This document shows positions 1-13,054 of a stretch of 64,000 nucleotides of DNA, in pieces (within the stretch, counting starts at the first letter, position 1; every line of letters starts with the position of its first letter). The notes under the pieces were generated by a model, which was given only the letters and a program-made list of their open reading frames with translations, had not been told where the DNA came from and ran no database searches. The translations under genes and the position numbers were made by a program. The DNA lies in contig JALRME010000008.1 of NCBI GenBank assembly GCA_026120035.1, positions 1,302,001-1,366,000 of the forward strand. Direction: 5' to 3'. The stretch comes from Coleophoma eucalyptorum (taxonomy: Eukaryota > Ascomycota > Leotiomycetes > Helotiales > Dermateaceae).

Positions 1-2073
1 CTTCTAGATACAGGATCGTCAACGGAAGAGCTTGGTGGAGCGAATATTAAGCTCTCCACTTATCTTTCTTATCTACGAGCCGGAAAGAGCTGGGGATGGC
101 CGATGGTTATGCTTCTAGCCTCGCTGAGCGTACTCCTCACCACCGCCGGTGTATATTTCCTCAAAGAAGCCAGCGAAGATTTCGAACGGTACCATCACTC
201 ATACAAACTCTATTACTATACCGCATGTGGCGTTTTAGGGGCAGTGTTCCAGTCACTCTTCATTCTCGCCGCATATTCGGGATGCCTCATTCCCGCCTCG
301 CGTGCAATCCATGCGAATCTCACAAGAGGTGTTCTTCAGAGCAAGTTCAGCTTCTTCGACACGACTGCCATGGGTCAAATTCTCAATCATTTCACCAACG
401 ATATTAACCAGGTTGATGGCCCAGTTGCTGCTGGTTTCTTGAATCTAACCACCAACATTGTCGCTGTGTTTTCTGCAGTCCTTGTCATCGTTGTGACATC
501 GGTGCCGAGCATCTTGTACCTCGTACCATTGGCCTTGGTCTATCTTGCTATTCAGACGTTCTATACATCAGCATGCAGACAGCTTAAGCGGCTTGAGAAC
601 GTGGCTCGCGGGCATATTCTTAATAATGTCGGCGAGATTATAGAGGGTGCAAGCTTAATTCTAATGTACAATCAGTACGAATTTTTCCAAAGACGTTCTC
701 GCAATGTAGTTGATGACTACATTCAAGTCTCGGCTCCATTCCTCTGTTTAGAGGGTTGGCTTACCCTGAGGCTTCAAATACTAGCAAGGTGAGTTAAAAA
801 TCCCCCGATAATCTTTCCATGGAAGGCAGTTGGAACTGAACACGTGTCCGGCATGAAGCATAGTACAAGTTCTTTCCGCGGGCAGCCTGCTCTATGCACA
901 GTCGTCTTCGGCAACACTTGGTCTAGTTTTGAGTTTCAGTCTACAGATTACGACACTACTCAGCAGCGTCGCCACCGTGCAGGCAAACCTTGAGGCAGCC
1001 TTAACTTCCATCGAGCGTATATACATGTACGTCTCAAATGAGCCAGAGGATTCTAGTGATACCGAATCGTCAATCAAGGCATCTTGGCCTGGTGTTCCTA
1101 CTATCACTTTCCAGTCATACAGTGTTGCTCATCGCCCTGGTGGGCCTCTCTGCCTGCGTGATATCAATATCAACATACACGCCCACGAACGAGTTGCTGT
1201 GATCGGCCGCACAGGAGCGGGGAAGTCTTCATTGGTTCTAGCCTTGATGCGAGCTCTAGATCAGCAAGCTGTGAAGGCCGGGCGAATCCTTATTGACGGT
1301 ATTAATATTGCAAGAGTGCCACTCTCCCTTCTAAGAAAGCAGATTACGGTGGTTCCGCAAGAGCCTTCAATCTTCACAGGAACTCTCCGTGAGAACCTGG
1401 ATCCGCGGGGAGAGAGGACCGATGTCGAGTTGATACAAGCAATTAGCAGCTGTGCGTTAGCAGAAATTTTGAACATAGAGAAGAGTCTTAATCCTTTAGA
1501 CTACAATATTGTCAATGGAGGGTGAGTAGCATTATCCCGGCCTGAGCTAGAAATCCCCTTGAACTTCCAAATTTGCTAAAACCTTTGCTCCAGCCAGAAT
1601 TTATCGAGTGGACAGATTCAGCTTCTAGCCATTGCGAGAGCCATGTTGAGCAAGGCCCAAATTGTTCTTCTCGATGAAGGTACACTTTTGATCTTTGCCA
1701 TACTTCGATTTATTCCAGACTCACAGGCTAACAACTGAACAACTTCAGCAACGGCAGCAGTGGACGCCGAGACGAAGAAAATCATTCATGATGTGATGAA
1801 GAAGGCCTTTGATAACAAGACAGTCATCTCAATAGCACATCACATGGAATCAGTGGTGAGTCTGCTTGTCCACCTCTAACCGGCTCAAGCATAATTTGGA
1901 ATTAACCTGCCGAACTACAGATGACATATGACCGCATCCTAGTTCTAGATCAGGGAGAGGTAGCTGAATATGCTGCACCCGTATCTCTATTCGGGAATAA
2001 AAAGTCAATGTTCTACCAGTTCATTATGGAGGCCGGGTTGGAGAGGCAGGCCGGCGAACTGTTTGGAAACTAG
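1..2073 (+). CDS. ABCC (MRP-type) ABC transporter, 3' part
   Basis: The gene enters from the left edge, so the first transmembrane domain and first nucleotide-binding domain are missing. The visible part (589 aa) holds the linker, the second transmembrane domain and the second ATPase domain. Exons are 1-788, 886-1521, 1594-1679, 1749-1855 and 1921-2073; all introns are GT-AG and in phase. ATPase motifs are Walker A GRTGAGKSS, signature LSSGQ, Walker B IVLLDEATAAVD (completed across an intron) and H-loop SIAHH. The stretch SIERIYMYV before the ATPase domain is typical of full-length ABCC exporters, which move conjugates or drugs out of the cytosol or into vacuoles. The ATPase core looks intact. 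The substrate cannot be told from the sequence. Confidence 0.93.
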
Positions 2074-3583
2074 AGATGAAAAGAATTAAAATATACAGAT
2101 AGTGCATAAAGCTTTGATAATTTACATCGCTAACAAGGACAACCCCAATTCCCAATGCGACTGATGAGAAGTGCCGAATATGGTCAAGGTTTCCAAAGCG
2201 AGCATAAGTTTAACGGGGAATCAATGCAAGCTATTCATCATAAGACTAGCGAAATCACTTGCACACATAACTGAAGCGTCCCCGTACAAATGACACAGAT
2301 ACAAGGAAAAATACAATACTATGTGGACCGGTAAGCAAACTCATCTACGGGGAGCGCAGATTGCTACAACAGGACATGGCCAAGACTGAACCAGTCATGT
2401 CAACGCCAGCTGAATGCATGCCGCGCGGTGTCATAGCATCCAAAGCGGCCTTAATAGTGTTTGGAACCAAAATCTAACCTCGGCACGCCTCTGGCTCCGT
2501 TGTCGATTCCTGGAAGCCCCCGGAGAATCCGCTGGCTTCTAGGATTATCCGTCTCGGGGAATACGAAGGCGTCTAGAAAAACCCAACCAAAAGATGTACA
2601 AAAGATTGGACTGAAGTGAATTGATAAAGTATACACGCGATAGCAAGGACGTAAAGGATTCCACTATAGGGAGTGAGCGGGTGGTAACTAAGTCATCAAT
2701 TCTATTAATTCTTGGAACTCTGGGTGACATGCTGCCATCTAAAGAGCGGATCCGCGGGCGTCAATAGGGAAGAGGGAATGACTTCGAATAGACCCTAGTC
2801 GTGGTAAATGGGTCGGGGTTGCATTGGGCCCCCTAGACGGAATTCTGGGGCTGTCGCTGCGGACACGCAGACCCGATCCGGAAAGGTTACATGGACCCAG
2901 CCGTTGGGAAGCTACAACCTCGACTCGGGGATGCGTTGAATAGGATCACTTTTTACTTATTCGATATGAGACGCAGTTCCAAGTATCCCACGTTCAGATC
3001 GCCGTTACATCGTGGTGATTGCGATGTACATGTCGGTCTTCGCCTTTTGTAGTCCGCCGCACTCGCGGGGCCTGAATACTTGTTGGCCCAAGATCCCTGT
3101 CGGCATATATATCTCGCTCTGCTGTCTCTTCTGGAACGCAAACCGAGCCACGGATAACAAGTACCCAGGATTGCGCTTTTAGCTGGGCTTCGTCACTTGG
3201 ATTGACCAAAATCTTGAGGTGCAGAATCATGGCTTTTCTGTTAGACGGTGTTAATAGTAAGAAGATCTGATAACCACACAATGACATGACTCCCGGGTCA
3301 TATCATGCGCTGGGCCAATCTAAGAGCTCAGCCTTGAAACAGCATTGGGGGATTCTGGCTGTGACTGAGAAAGGGTTCTATCTCTAAAACCATCTCCTTT
3401 GCTATGCTTTGAGACGTTTACGATGTACGCGAGATGTATTTACACAAGCACGTATTTTCAATAAATTCAGGATCTTCAATAACTGGCGAGTTTCGTCATA
3501 AATCTAAAGGTATAGGGTTAACCCTTTAATAAAGAGACTTGGATTATACATGTGAGGCAGCTGCCTAATTGTTTATTGCTCTT
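2074..3583. other. intergenic, between convergent genes
   Basis: This 1.5 kb lies between the 3' ends of the ABC transporter and the hydrolase. It has only short unrelated ORFs and no recognisable domain. It probably contains the 3' UTRs of both genes. I see no repeat or RNA gene. Confidence 0.6.
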
Positions 3584-5380
3584 TTAGAAATGACGAGGGC
3601 CCGGCCACTCCCTCGCCAGTGCCGCTTGTGCCTCGAAAGCTCGTTCTTCTTCATCATCGATCTGCAGGGACACGAAATGCATTCCATCGCGATCCTTAAT
3701 GCGAGGAAAATACGGCAAATCAACTTCGCACGTAGTGTGGCCGCTGGGAAGCTTGCCCTCGTAGAGGTATTCCCTAAATTTCCGAACCGTGCAGCGCGAC
3801 GGTTCCGCAATGCTGGCATGGCCAAATCCCTTGACTTCAACGATCTGGCTACCTTCAAAGGCAGATTGTGCTGCTCGTGCAGACCTTAGTGGAGTAACGG
3901 GATCGTATGTAGTGCTGAGGATGAGCATTGGATGTGCCGTCTTGATTGCCGACCCACCAGCGATGTCAGGGCGCTTGAGGGCGAAATTGTGTGTCCTTGG
4001 GAGAGGCCACTGCTGCTTCGCGAGGTACCATGCGTTTTGCGCGCTTCCAACCATACTCAAGTTCCAGACGGGTTGCAGCAATTTTTCCATCTCAACCGCG
4101 CCCTCGGGCCAGTGTGCTGGGCCGGAAAGGCCGTCGTTGCCCATTACAAAATCGAAAGCCGTCATGTCGGGGCTTTCTGCCAAAGCATATTTAAGCAACA
4201 TTGAAGTTCCATTCCCGGCCATAAGCTGGGACACATCGTCTGCAAACTCAGCCCAACCGCTCGGTCGGTAGAATGCAGTGAAGGCAGCTCTATCAAGCAG
4301 TATTTCAGCGGTAACAAGGCCATAGTGTGTACTATTCAAATATACGCTTAGTGGCTGATAACGTAGCTCCTCAACCAACTCCCAGAACTTGGCCTTGATT
4401 CCGGGAGCATCCGTGGCCGCCGAGGCGAGGGTGCAGTTAACTGATCCGGCCTTGACACATTCCGCAAGGAAGCCGTCGAAAATTGCGTCAGAGTCTGAAA
4501 GAGATTCGGAGAACATACGCTCTGAATACCATTGGAAGGCATTGACGACACCGTCAATGATAACTCGTCTGCTGCGCTCAGGAAACATTGCTGCGTACGT
4601 CTGCCCAAGAAGGGTGCCGTAGCTAATGCCGTAGTACAGCATATCCTCCTGTCCCAACGCGTCAAGGATGCTATTCATGTCTGCCGCTGTCTGCGGCGTA
4701 TTGACGTAACTGCCATGCTCGTCTCCTATGGTATCTACACAGGCCTTTACGTAATTGGATGCCCATGCAACCAGCTCTGGTAGGTCAGCTCCCTGGAGCC
4801 CTTGATGAGCCTGGGGATGCGAATGGCGCATTTCCCGTCCCTCTTCGCCTGATGGGTAGCAGGTAGCCAGCGGAACAGAGCCATTTACACCTCGCGGATC
4901 GAAAGAGAGGAGGTGGAAGCCCTCCCCGATCATCGCGTGCAGCTTCGCTCCCATCGAGTATACCGTACCAATACCAGAGCCACCTGGGCCACCTGGATTG
5001 AAGAGGATATTTTGTGTCGCATTGGTGCCGCGAAGTCGAATTAGAGGAATTGTGAAGATCTTGTCGCCAGAATTGGTCACATTGAAGTGATCCATTGGCA
5101 CCGTAAGATTGCTGCATTCCAGGGTGCGGTTACTGAGCTCTCCACAGGCCTGCCAGGTGACTTTCTCTCCGGGGTATGTGAAGGTTTTGCCATGGGAATC
5201 GCAGTGTCCAGAGTGTGGCACGACCGAGTGCGGGAAGCGCCAGGGAACATGAAGGAATGCTAGAAAGCCCACGACACCGATTGCCACCGCCTTCGAAGAG
5301 GTGACGTTCCAGTATCGTGGTTTCTTTGGTGGCTCTGCATTTAGGAAATTATGCTTCTCGTTCGAGAGGGTGATCGCCAT
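3584..5380 (-). CDS. membrane-anchored alpha/beta hydrolase, TAP-like serine peptidase (S33)
   Basis: A single-exon gene of 598 aa. A hydrophobic segment at about residues 30-45 follows a short basic, cytosolic-looking N-terminus, suggesting a type II membrane anchor or uncleaved signal. Then come the oxyanion motif GGPGGSG (about 130-136), DPRGVN (161-166), the nucleophile elbow YGISYGT with Ser253, and a C-terminal TAP-like domain with TYDPVTP (Asp) and GFGH (His521). These are the marks of tripeptidyl-aminopeptidase-like hydrolases, which release short peptides from protein N-termini. Many N-x-S/T sites fit a secretory-pathway location. The start is the first ATG of the long frame. The exact substrate is unknown; some relatives act in secondary metabolism rather than proteolysis. 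Confidence 0.9.
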   Translation of the reverse strand: MAITLSNEKHNFLNAEPPKKPRYWNVTSSKAVAIGVVGFLAFLHVPWRFPHSVVPHSGHCDSHGKTFTYPGEKVTWQACGELSNRTLECSNLTVPMDHFNVTNSGDKIFTIPLIRLRGTNATQNILFNPGGPGGSGIGTVYSMGAKLHAMIGEGFHLLSFDPRGVNGSVPLATCYPSGEEGREMRHSHPQAHQGLQGADLPELVAWASNYVKACVDTIGDEHGSYVNTPQTAADMNSILDALGQEDMLYYGISYGTLLGQTYAAMFPERSRRVIIDGVVNAFQWYSERMFSESLSDSDAIFDGFLAECVKAGSVNCTLASAATDAPGIKAKFWELVEELRYQPLSVYLNSTHYGLVTAEILLDRAAFTAFYRPSGWAEFADDVSQLMAGNGTSMLLKYALAESPDMTAFDFVMGNDGLSGPAHWPEGAVEMEKLLQPVWNLSMVGSAQNAWYLAKQQWPLPRTHNFALKRPDIAGGSAIKTAHPMLILSTTYDPVTPLRSARAAQSAFEGSQIVEVKGFGHASIAEPSRCTVRKFREYLYEGKLPSGHTTCEVDLPYFPRIKDRDGMHFVSLQIDDEEERAFEAQAALAREWPGPRHF

Positions 5381-8300
5381 ACTGGGCGATTTGTGCGGCT
5401 TCAGTTGTATAATAGGGAGCTTAGTTCATGGAATAAAGAACCAAAGAAAGAAAAGACAAGTGCACCTAGTACCACGATAGAGGGAGGTTTTCTGGCTACC
5501 GCAATTCACCAAGAGGAGGGTAACAGTTCCAATGTGGTATGTGGTCTCATAGGGACAAGCCGCTTCATCAATCACTTATCTATATTGTCGCAGGGCACCC
5601 ACTTCGGGAGGGAAAGGAACGTTATCCGTTGACCATTCCTAATTTGGTGGGCCGGTCCGCCGTTGCCCCAGGACCCTTTTTCCCTTCGCTAACGAACTCC
5701 ACTGGCTTCTGGCCTGGCTTGATCCTAAAGGACCAGCAGATCTGCTTGATGGCTCGTAAACACCCAAACTTTACACTTTCATTGACGTTACTCACAAAAT
5801 AATTCCTGTATAAATCTAGATAAAATTATGAGCCTTTTTGAGAGAACCAAAAATATCTTCCCCTTTTGCTTCTTCTGATGCGGGGTTCATTTTAGCTAAC
5901 AATTTAAATGCGCTTCGTAGGAATCACATGAAGAAAGCTACATACAAGGCTGTAACTATCCAACTACTGTGCTTAACTTAACTTCATCATGAAGCAAACC
6001 TAATATTCGGGTTTCAGCGTACCTAAAACTATGCTCGGTTGTGGGACAAGTACTCAGCGCAAAGATGGCTTAGTAGCATGGTAGGCTCTTAAGAGAAGGA
6101 GTCTGATGAGTAGTTAGCCAGCACATGTGATGGCTTCCAAGAACCAATAAATTTAACCTCTTAGTCACGTTGATATTACTGCTGGGGCTGTTAACAAACA
6201 ATGAGGTCAAGTCTTGGTTGCTAGGGCATTTAATCCTAGAAAATAGTATCATGATGTCGTGTTATTCCAGCATAATAACCGATAAACTTTGGTGCAGCTG
6301 CTCTAATAACCTAGGTGACATCTTCTTAGAAGTGTTATCCTAAGGTGGGGATAAATTCCTCCTAGGGGCTTGGTCTTAGTTGGTACAACAACCTAGGAGT
6401 CATGTGAGAGCGTACTGATAGGGAACTAACATAGCTCGATAGCAAGAAGTATATTTGCACCTCCTAAAATGGGCTAATTTCCACCTATCTGATTCAGACA
6501 TAGAGACCCTCTTAAATACGGTACCTTATGTGTCGACCCCGGGCTTGCGAGTCTTGAGCTCGCTCTCAAGCCATATATCGTAAGCGAACAACAATTAAGC
6601 GATACCGTGTAGCATCGCGGATGCAATTCCTGACGACTTCTACCAACTCCTACTAACTCCTGATATCTAGTCATGCTATATATTGGTTACTCGTAAGTTA
6701 TTTTAAGGCTTTCTTCAACGAGTTGATAACAAATTGGCTTATTACTTTTCTCAGAATACAGTTGTTCTCTTAATAACCTATATTAATGATGTACTCTATA
6801 CATTATTAGGTCCAAGGAGCTGTATACTAGCAAGATTAGAAAAATGTACATGTAGCAGGTTCAAAATTAAGATGGTTTATGAGAAAGTGTTTCATAGCTG
6901 GTGCTATCATAGTACAAGTACCTTAGGCGCTTTATATATCCGATACTTTAATAGTTGGAATTCGCTGATTGTTCTCTGGTCGAATTATACTTCAATCTGA
7001 AGTCTCCAATACACGCAAACGAGTGTATTAAAGCGGCTGTTTTGGATGTTTCGTTATTTACTGTCGGAATGCCATTTATAGGTTAATCATAAGACCTAGT
7101 CATATGATGCATTAGCGAGAGAGATATTTATACCTCTCTGCCTCACACTCTCTTTAATATATATCGATCTATCACCGCTCTACCTTAGCTCCTATTGAGT
7201 CACTAATTGACGCTAATCTAATTGCCGACGCCTGAAACTGGTCGACTTTAACCAACTTCCCAATTGATATCATCTTCTCGTCCACCTTAGTGAGAACAGA
7301 GTCTAAGGAAGAGCCGCTGTTTGAGAGCCAGAGGCTATCAAACTTCCTTTCCGTTGCCGCAATTTATTAGCTAGAGGATCTATCTCAGGGTTTCCCGTTG
7401 CTGAGCTACTCTTAGTTGGATTCGGTATGGTCAGTTATTGGTCGTTATTGCATCAAGCTTCTTCTTCTCCTTTGAAATAAAATGACCGTTTGCTTCAAAG
7501 TTCTAGAGAGGAGTGATCCCCTTCAGCGTACAATAGCCTCTGATTTAACCATCTACGGCCCTCCGTATCATATTTATATGATCCGACCTATTCCATATTT
7601 CGATCGCTAGCTTTGGCGGGGCTGGGATTTAACGGGGATATATTCCGGTTGCGAACCTGGTCTGAAGCGAATTACTATGGTAATGGTGGTGGGTATCCTG
7701 GAATTGTACTGATACTTCAAACGCAGATGTTTCCCGCCGTACTGTTTTAACAACTTTGGCTCATTTTGATTGCGAGAAAATATCCGGCGCAGAAGTCTGA
7801 CCAATAATAAGTCTTGTTTTACCGGTGATTAAAATTCTTTGTCAATACCTCAGGCAATCAAGACTCGTCAGCCAAGTCACCTGACTGAGCAGCTCTGATC
7901 TCACGCTGCTATCGCCTCACCGCAGGGTCGTCCCTCGAAAGACGGGTTACTAATTACTTAATAACTTAATTCTAGGCGGTAATTTGGATGCCCAAAAATA
8001 CTTAGAGTTTTATACATCCGTGCTGGAAAGCATAGTTTGTGGGTAAAGAGTTATAGAAAGGGTATAATAACTATTGAGTGCAAGGACCGTCCTTGACATC
8101 ATAGACCACAAGGATCTAATGAAGAGTTTCTCCTTGGATATAAGGCTTTTGTACAACAATTAAATCGGCCAATAGCTATATGGATATATATCGGTATCAT
8201 TAAGCACTCCAAAGGTGATCTATATAATGAATATTTATAACTATATAGGAAGCTTTAGTATTAAGCTTCTAACCCGATTGAAATCAACTATACGCTATTG

Positions 8301-9040
8301 ATTAAAGAAAGAGATTAGTAGCGTTGAACTACTTCTGGGCTCCGGCAAAGTATTGCAAACATGATCGTTTTCCACGTGTAGTTTTTCGCCTTTATCCTGG
8401 CGGAGGGGACGTTCTTTCCTCTCCGCCTGGTGCGCTTTCTCCATCGCCTTAGGATACTACGCGAGGTATTGAAATATGGAGTGTTGTCAGAGACTCGATA
8501 TTGTCGTAGCGATTTTGCAGTAAAGTTATTACTCAAGGCTACGAAAGGAAGCGAAATATCAATATCATCCAGGAGATTATTGTGACAAACCTACAGACTA
8601 CATGTCGTCCTCTCCACGAGTCGTAGCAAGAAAGCCTAAGGTCCAGGTGAATATAAACCAACATAGATTATCTAATTGAAGGTTTCTCGATACTTAGTTT
8701 CCAGCAATTTTGTCGTCCTGATAAGTCTCAAGGCAATAGAAGTACGCGAGCCAAAATGAATAACTTACACGGTCATTATTAGTAATGAAGAGGGGGCGGA
8801 ATTTAAAGGTATGACGGCTTATCTTCGCTTCGGTACGAACTGCCGCCCTTATGCGCCATCCTGCATCATGCAGCGGGTACTAAAATGCGCCACTTTAGCT
8901 TAGGATGGAGATGTCAGACAGCACTGTTCTCGTGTCAAGCTATATCAGAGTTTACTGGTAATATTGACTAGCTTATCCACGTTTCCAACTATGGACCCCA
9001 AATCTATATGCCGCGTACTATCATCTATATGTGACGTCTA
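5381..9040. other. AT-rich gene-poor region with decayed coding traces
   Basis: About 3.7 kb with no intact gene. From about 5.8 kb the sequence is AT-rich and interrupted by stops in every frame. One coding-looking block lies on the minus strand at about 7187-7370; it is continuous for some 60 codons and preceded by a similar block in a different frame. This fits an old mobile element or gene relic, possibly damaged by RIP-type C-to-T mutation, but I cannot name the family. The part next to 5381 is the promoter of the hydrolase. Confidence 0.4.
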
Positions 9041-9861
9041 TCATGAGCTTTTCTCAAGTCCTACCTTTGCCGCCAGCTCGATTCCCTCAACCAGCTTCTC
9101 CGGCATACTCAAGAACGGCGAGTGAGATGCTGGAATGGAGAAAGTGGTGATGTCGCTGCCCATGGAGCCTGCAATTCCCTGTTGAACTGGGAGAGGAATG
9201 GCCTTGTCTTCATCGCAGTAGATGAACATGCATGGCATGTGATGCCATGGCTCGTAGGTTGACTTGCCAGAGAAGACGGCTGATGCAGTGTGCGAAAGTT
9301 GCGCAATCCATTTCTCCTGATCTGCTTCGGAAAGATCGTGGTAGAAAATCTCAGCGGGGTTCTCGGCGTGACAGTAATCGCCCTTTTATTTTGATTAGCA
9401 AATCCGATAAGGACAGTCTTAGATGTTTGCTGGTGTGGCGGTCATACCTGGAAGTTCATCCATGGTAGCGGGTTTCCTCCAAGTGCATCTAGCAGACTGA
9501 CTCCCTTTGGAAGGGCGAAAGCGCTGAGGTAGACTAGCTCAATGATACCTCCGATCTTTCCTACACTCTTTCGCTGGGTGAAGCCGAGGTCCTCGACGGC
9601 ACATGATCCAACAACTCCACCATACGAGTGTGTGACAACAACGACTTTCTTTCCCTCATTGGCTAGCTTCTCGATGGCGCTTCGCAGGTTAAGAGCATCA
9701 TCGGTCAGGTCCTTGTTGGGTGGTTCGCCTCCGATGGAAGGGTGAGCAACGGCTTCGGTTGGATATCCCAGAGCCGTAAGCTGTTCCCGAACGGCATCAA
9801 AGCCGGCAGGGTAGTGCCAAGCGCCTGGGACGAAAAGAATGGTAGGCTTTGCAGAAGTCAT
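9041..9861 (-). CDS. alpha/beta hydrolase (AB hydrolase 6 type)
   Basis: Two exons, 9448-9861 and 9041-9382, separated by a 65-nt GT-AG intron, encode 251 aa. Exon 1 starts with ILFVPGAWH, where the HG-type oxyanion motif is replaced by the PGAW seen in methylesterase-like hydrolases. It carries the nucleophile motif VTHSYGG. Exon 2 begins GDYCHAENPAEIFYHDL, a conserved region that confirms the splice, and carries the acid-bearing FIYCDEDKAIP and the His in IPASHSPFLS. There is no signal peptide, so it is probably cytosolic. Many fungal relatives are annotated only as hydrolases; ester or lactone cleavage is a reasonable guess, the substrate is not. It is divergent from the membrane-protein gene at 10.7 kb. 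Confidence 0.85.
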
Positions 9862-10694
9862 TTTGTGAGAATATGTGATCGTGCAGGAAGTGGGAGAAGA
9901 TAGTTAGCCGTTTATCTTCAAAAAGTGAGAGATTTAAATGAGAAAGCTTTGGAACATCTCACAGATGGATTGACCCAGGTTGTGTTTCTGCACGAAAGGG
10001 GAAAGCAATCAATGCTATCCTAAAAAGGGTACTCATCGGCCCTCTGATGGGGCTAATATTCGCAGACAGTGGATTTTGTATTCACCGTTACTCGGCAAAA
10101 TGCCCTGCAAATACGCGGTTAGTAGATCAGATCAGATCATGATCTGTGCCATAGGATCGGTAGGATCTTTTTAACTCATCGGAAGTTGGATACGGTGCAC
10201 TTAGCGGAAGTTCCGCTTCCAACCCCAGTCGCACCCCAGCCGCCTCCAGTCGCTAGACACACTTCCCTGTATGGCGTGTGCGTTTCAACGGCGTACTACT
10301 GTAAATTGAATTCCCTTGTGGGAAGAAATTTCCTCACTTCAAACCCTATCGTACCGTTGCTTTATCCCAAGGGGATCCAAGTCGAGACCTGGGTTTTGAA
10401 ACACAGTGAGCAGATAAAGCGAGGGCTCCCCGGAGCATTGGGCTGGTAACTTCCTCACTTGTACGGTTTAGGCAATGGGGAATGAATATCCATACCAAAC
10501 GGAGCTATGCCAGAGTAGATCTTGCACAACAGGCCACCGGGGCTCACGGCATTTCACAAGGAAGAATACGTAACTGCTACGTTCATCCTTAGAGTGGGCG
10601 ATCATGCAAATTCAAGTCTAGAATATCTTGACTTGAAAAGTCGTTTTTGACGGTGTTGGATAGATATGGTTCATTTTGCTACTTCTATTTCACC
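9862..10694. other. divergent intergenic region
   Basis: About 830 bp between two diverging genes, so it should carry both promoters. It has short ORFs without recognisable features. A local run of overlapping GATC steps near 10128-10144 gives a small palindromic patch. I see no repeat family. Confidence 0.5.
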
Positions 10695-12205
10695 ATGGCG
10701 GCTACGGATCTCACAGCAAATCGACAGCCTGAGTTGAGGGCGACGAGTATTGCCATCGTTCTGTTGGCAGTACTGTTCGTTTGCCTTCGTTTTACTTCAA
10801 GATGGATGAAGGGGTTCGGAGTAGGTATAGATGATGTAACAATGATTATAGCGCTGGTCAGTCAGTGTCCTTTCCTAAAATATGTGAGGTGGCTTACTGA
10901 ACAGTGAAGTATAGGTGTTTCTTTTTGCCGCATTTGCAACATGCTTGCTAGGTAATTTCGATGCTCTGAGCATGTTGCCAATTACTTACAGACGCGACAG
11001 GTCTTCATTTTGGTCTTGGGCGACATGCTGCGGCATTGACTACGTTTGAAATCGTATCATATGCAAAGGTAGGAATGCCCTTCAGAACGTTGATCGGAAG
11101 TAGTAGAATTAATCCCACCTAGACACTCATAGCATTCGAATGTCTCTACGTTACTTGCATCTGCTTCACGAAAATATCCCTCCTGATGATGTACTGTCGA
11201 GTCTTCCCTCTTCGTGAAATCAAACTCGGAGCCTACATTCTGGGAAGCCTTTCAATTGCCTGGTGCATCTCGATTATTATGGTCTCTATATTCCAATGCA
11301 CACCAATCGAGAAGACCTGGAATTCCGCCCTTCCCGGCCATTGCATCAACCTGAAGGGCTCCTTTATCGGAAATGCGATTCCCAACATCCTAACGGACGC
11401 AGCAATTCTCGCGCTACCCATGCCGCAGGTCTGGAATCTGCATACGAGCGTACTACAAAAATGCCAACTTTCCTTTGTCTTCTTGCTTGGAAGTTTGTAA
11501 GTCGATACCAAGCGCCTGGGAAGCCTAGCTGCAGCTAGAATTCCGACTAACGATGCATGCAGCGTTATTTTCACCAGCATCTATCGCTTCACAACCCTGT
11601 TTCAATTCCAACCGGCAGATATTACCTGTAAGATTTTCTGTTTTCCCCCAAGCCAAGCCTTTATTACATCACCATGCTTTCCTCTCTTATCCTCCACAAG
11701 ACAAAATCTAGAAAGCACGTGTCTAACCGGAATTTTCAACTTAGGGACATTAGCCACCGCCGAGACCTGGTGCGTGGTTGAATCCGCGTCAGGCATCATA
11801 TCGGCCTGTTTACCAACGATAGGCCCCATTGTGCAGCTGGCGACGCGAGCGATGGGCATCTCGACCGGAGGACGAAGCACGCGCACACCATCAGCCGGGA
11901 CGAACCTCCAAACGATTGGCGGCGGGAACAGCAAGAACATAAGCAAGAACATGTCGAGTGGAAATTTTGATGACTCGAAAGTGAAGAACATGGGCTCAAG
12001 ACCGTTCCAAAGATTACATGGGGAACAGCAGCAGTGGGCGCAGGATCCCAGCGGCAAGATGACCAGTTCAGTCACCCGGTATGAGACACGAGACGCGGAG
12101 AGCGTTGAGAGCGACGAGATCCCGCTGCATGGCATCCGGATACGGACAGATCTTGAGTGGCGTGAAAGTGATAGACAGAACACGCCCGACGGGAGGAAAT
12201 TTTAA
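10695..12205 (+). CDS. fungal rhodopsin-domain integral membrane protein (PTH11-like)
   Basis: Six exons join in phase: 10695-10856, 10915-10951, 10992-11068, 11123-11496, 11563-11627 and 11745-12205 (391 aa). The protein has seven predicted membrane helices with family hallmarks: CLRFTSRW after helix 1, GIDD before helix 2, LHFGLGRH between helices 2 and 3, the CTPIEKTWN loop, ILTDAAILALPMPQVW, and DITWTLATAETWCVVE split by the last intron. The cytosolic tail from about residue 270 is Ser/Gly-rich and polar. The family includes PTH11-like proteins, some of which sense host or surface cues in plant pathogens, but most members have no known role. I use the ATG at 10695 because residues from there match the usual short N-terminus. 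Confidence 0.88.
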
Positions 12206-13054
12206 ATGTTACAATATTGGATTTTTTTTTTGCACAGTTGTAGCCTAGTTTCTTAGCCTCTTTAATTATGTAGTAATCGAAAATCTAGGTCGAATAACTA
12301 GAACCCCTACAACGGCTAGTCTCTCGTGCTCACCTATCTACTTTCATCTTACTCATTACCAGCAATTTCTCAGACGGGCTATCCAAACCCAGCTTTTCTT
12401 TTTAGGTTAACTAAAACCGGGAATACAGGGAATGTCGGGAGCCCAGCACACCGTCCAAAACCAGATAGGGGAGGCTTAATGTCAGCATGGGCCAAGGGTT
12501 TGGGTGGGTGGAAGGCACAGCAGATAAGTCTTCTAAGTGGAGACTACAGAACCATGTGGCATAGAAATCATACGGAGTATGTGTGAGGGGTTCTTTAGGT
12601 TTCGCTTAGACCTGTCGACACACTCGAATTACTTATTTTCTTGCACAAAAGGGGGTAACCAGAAATGATGCCCCCCCTAATAAGATGGCTAAGTTCCGTG
12701 TGCTGCTCTTTTGGGTCTTCCCTTTTTTCTTGCCTAGTAGAAGATACATATACAGTAAATAAAAACTGACCGTATGTTCTACATATTGCGAATAGAATAA
12801 ATGGAAACAGTAGATATAGAGACCTAGGAATTAGAAGTTGGGATTGTTTTTGTTATAGGCCGTCAAATTCACCTTTCCTATCGCGCCTCCCTTAAATTGG
12901 CGTCACGCCTTGTAATTATCAACAAGGCTCTCGGGTGACAATCATATCCTGAAGAGTAAGCATATTCTTTTACTAGAGTCATCTTAATTACTCCACTATT
13001 GTGTCTGTAGAAGATCAACCATGCGAGAGTAGATTCTGCTACATATCAGCTACG
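12206..13054. other. intergenic, no gene seen
   Basis: About 850 bp between the 3' ends of the rhodopsin-domain gene and the kinase-like pseudogene. It contains a T run near 12221-12230 and AT-rich sequence, but no open frame of note. Confidence 0.5.

Noticed and set aside
11602..12183. 193-codon minus-strand ORF
   Set aside because: It lies opposite the last two exons of the rhodopsin-domain gene, has no family features and is a shadow of that coding strand.
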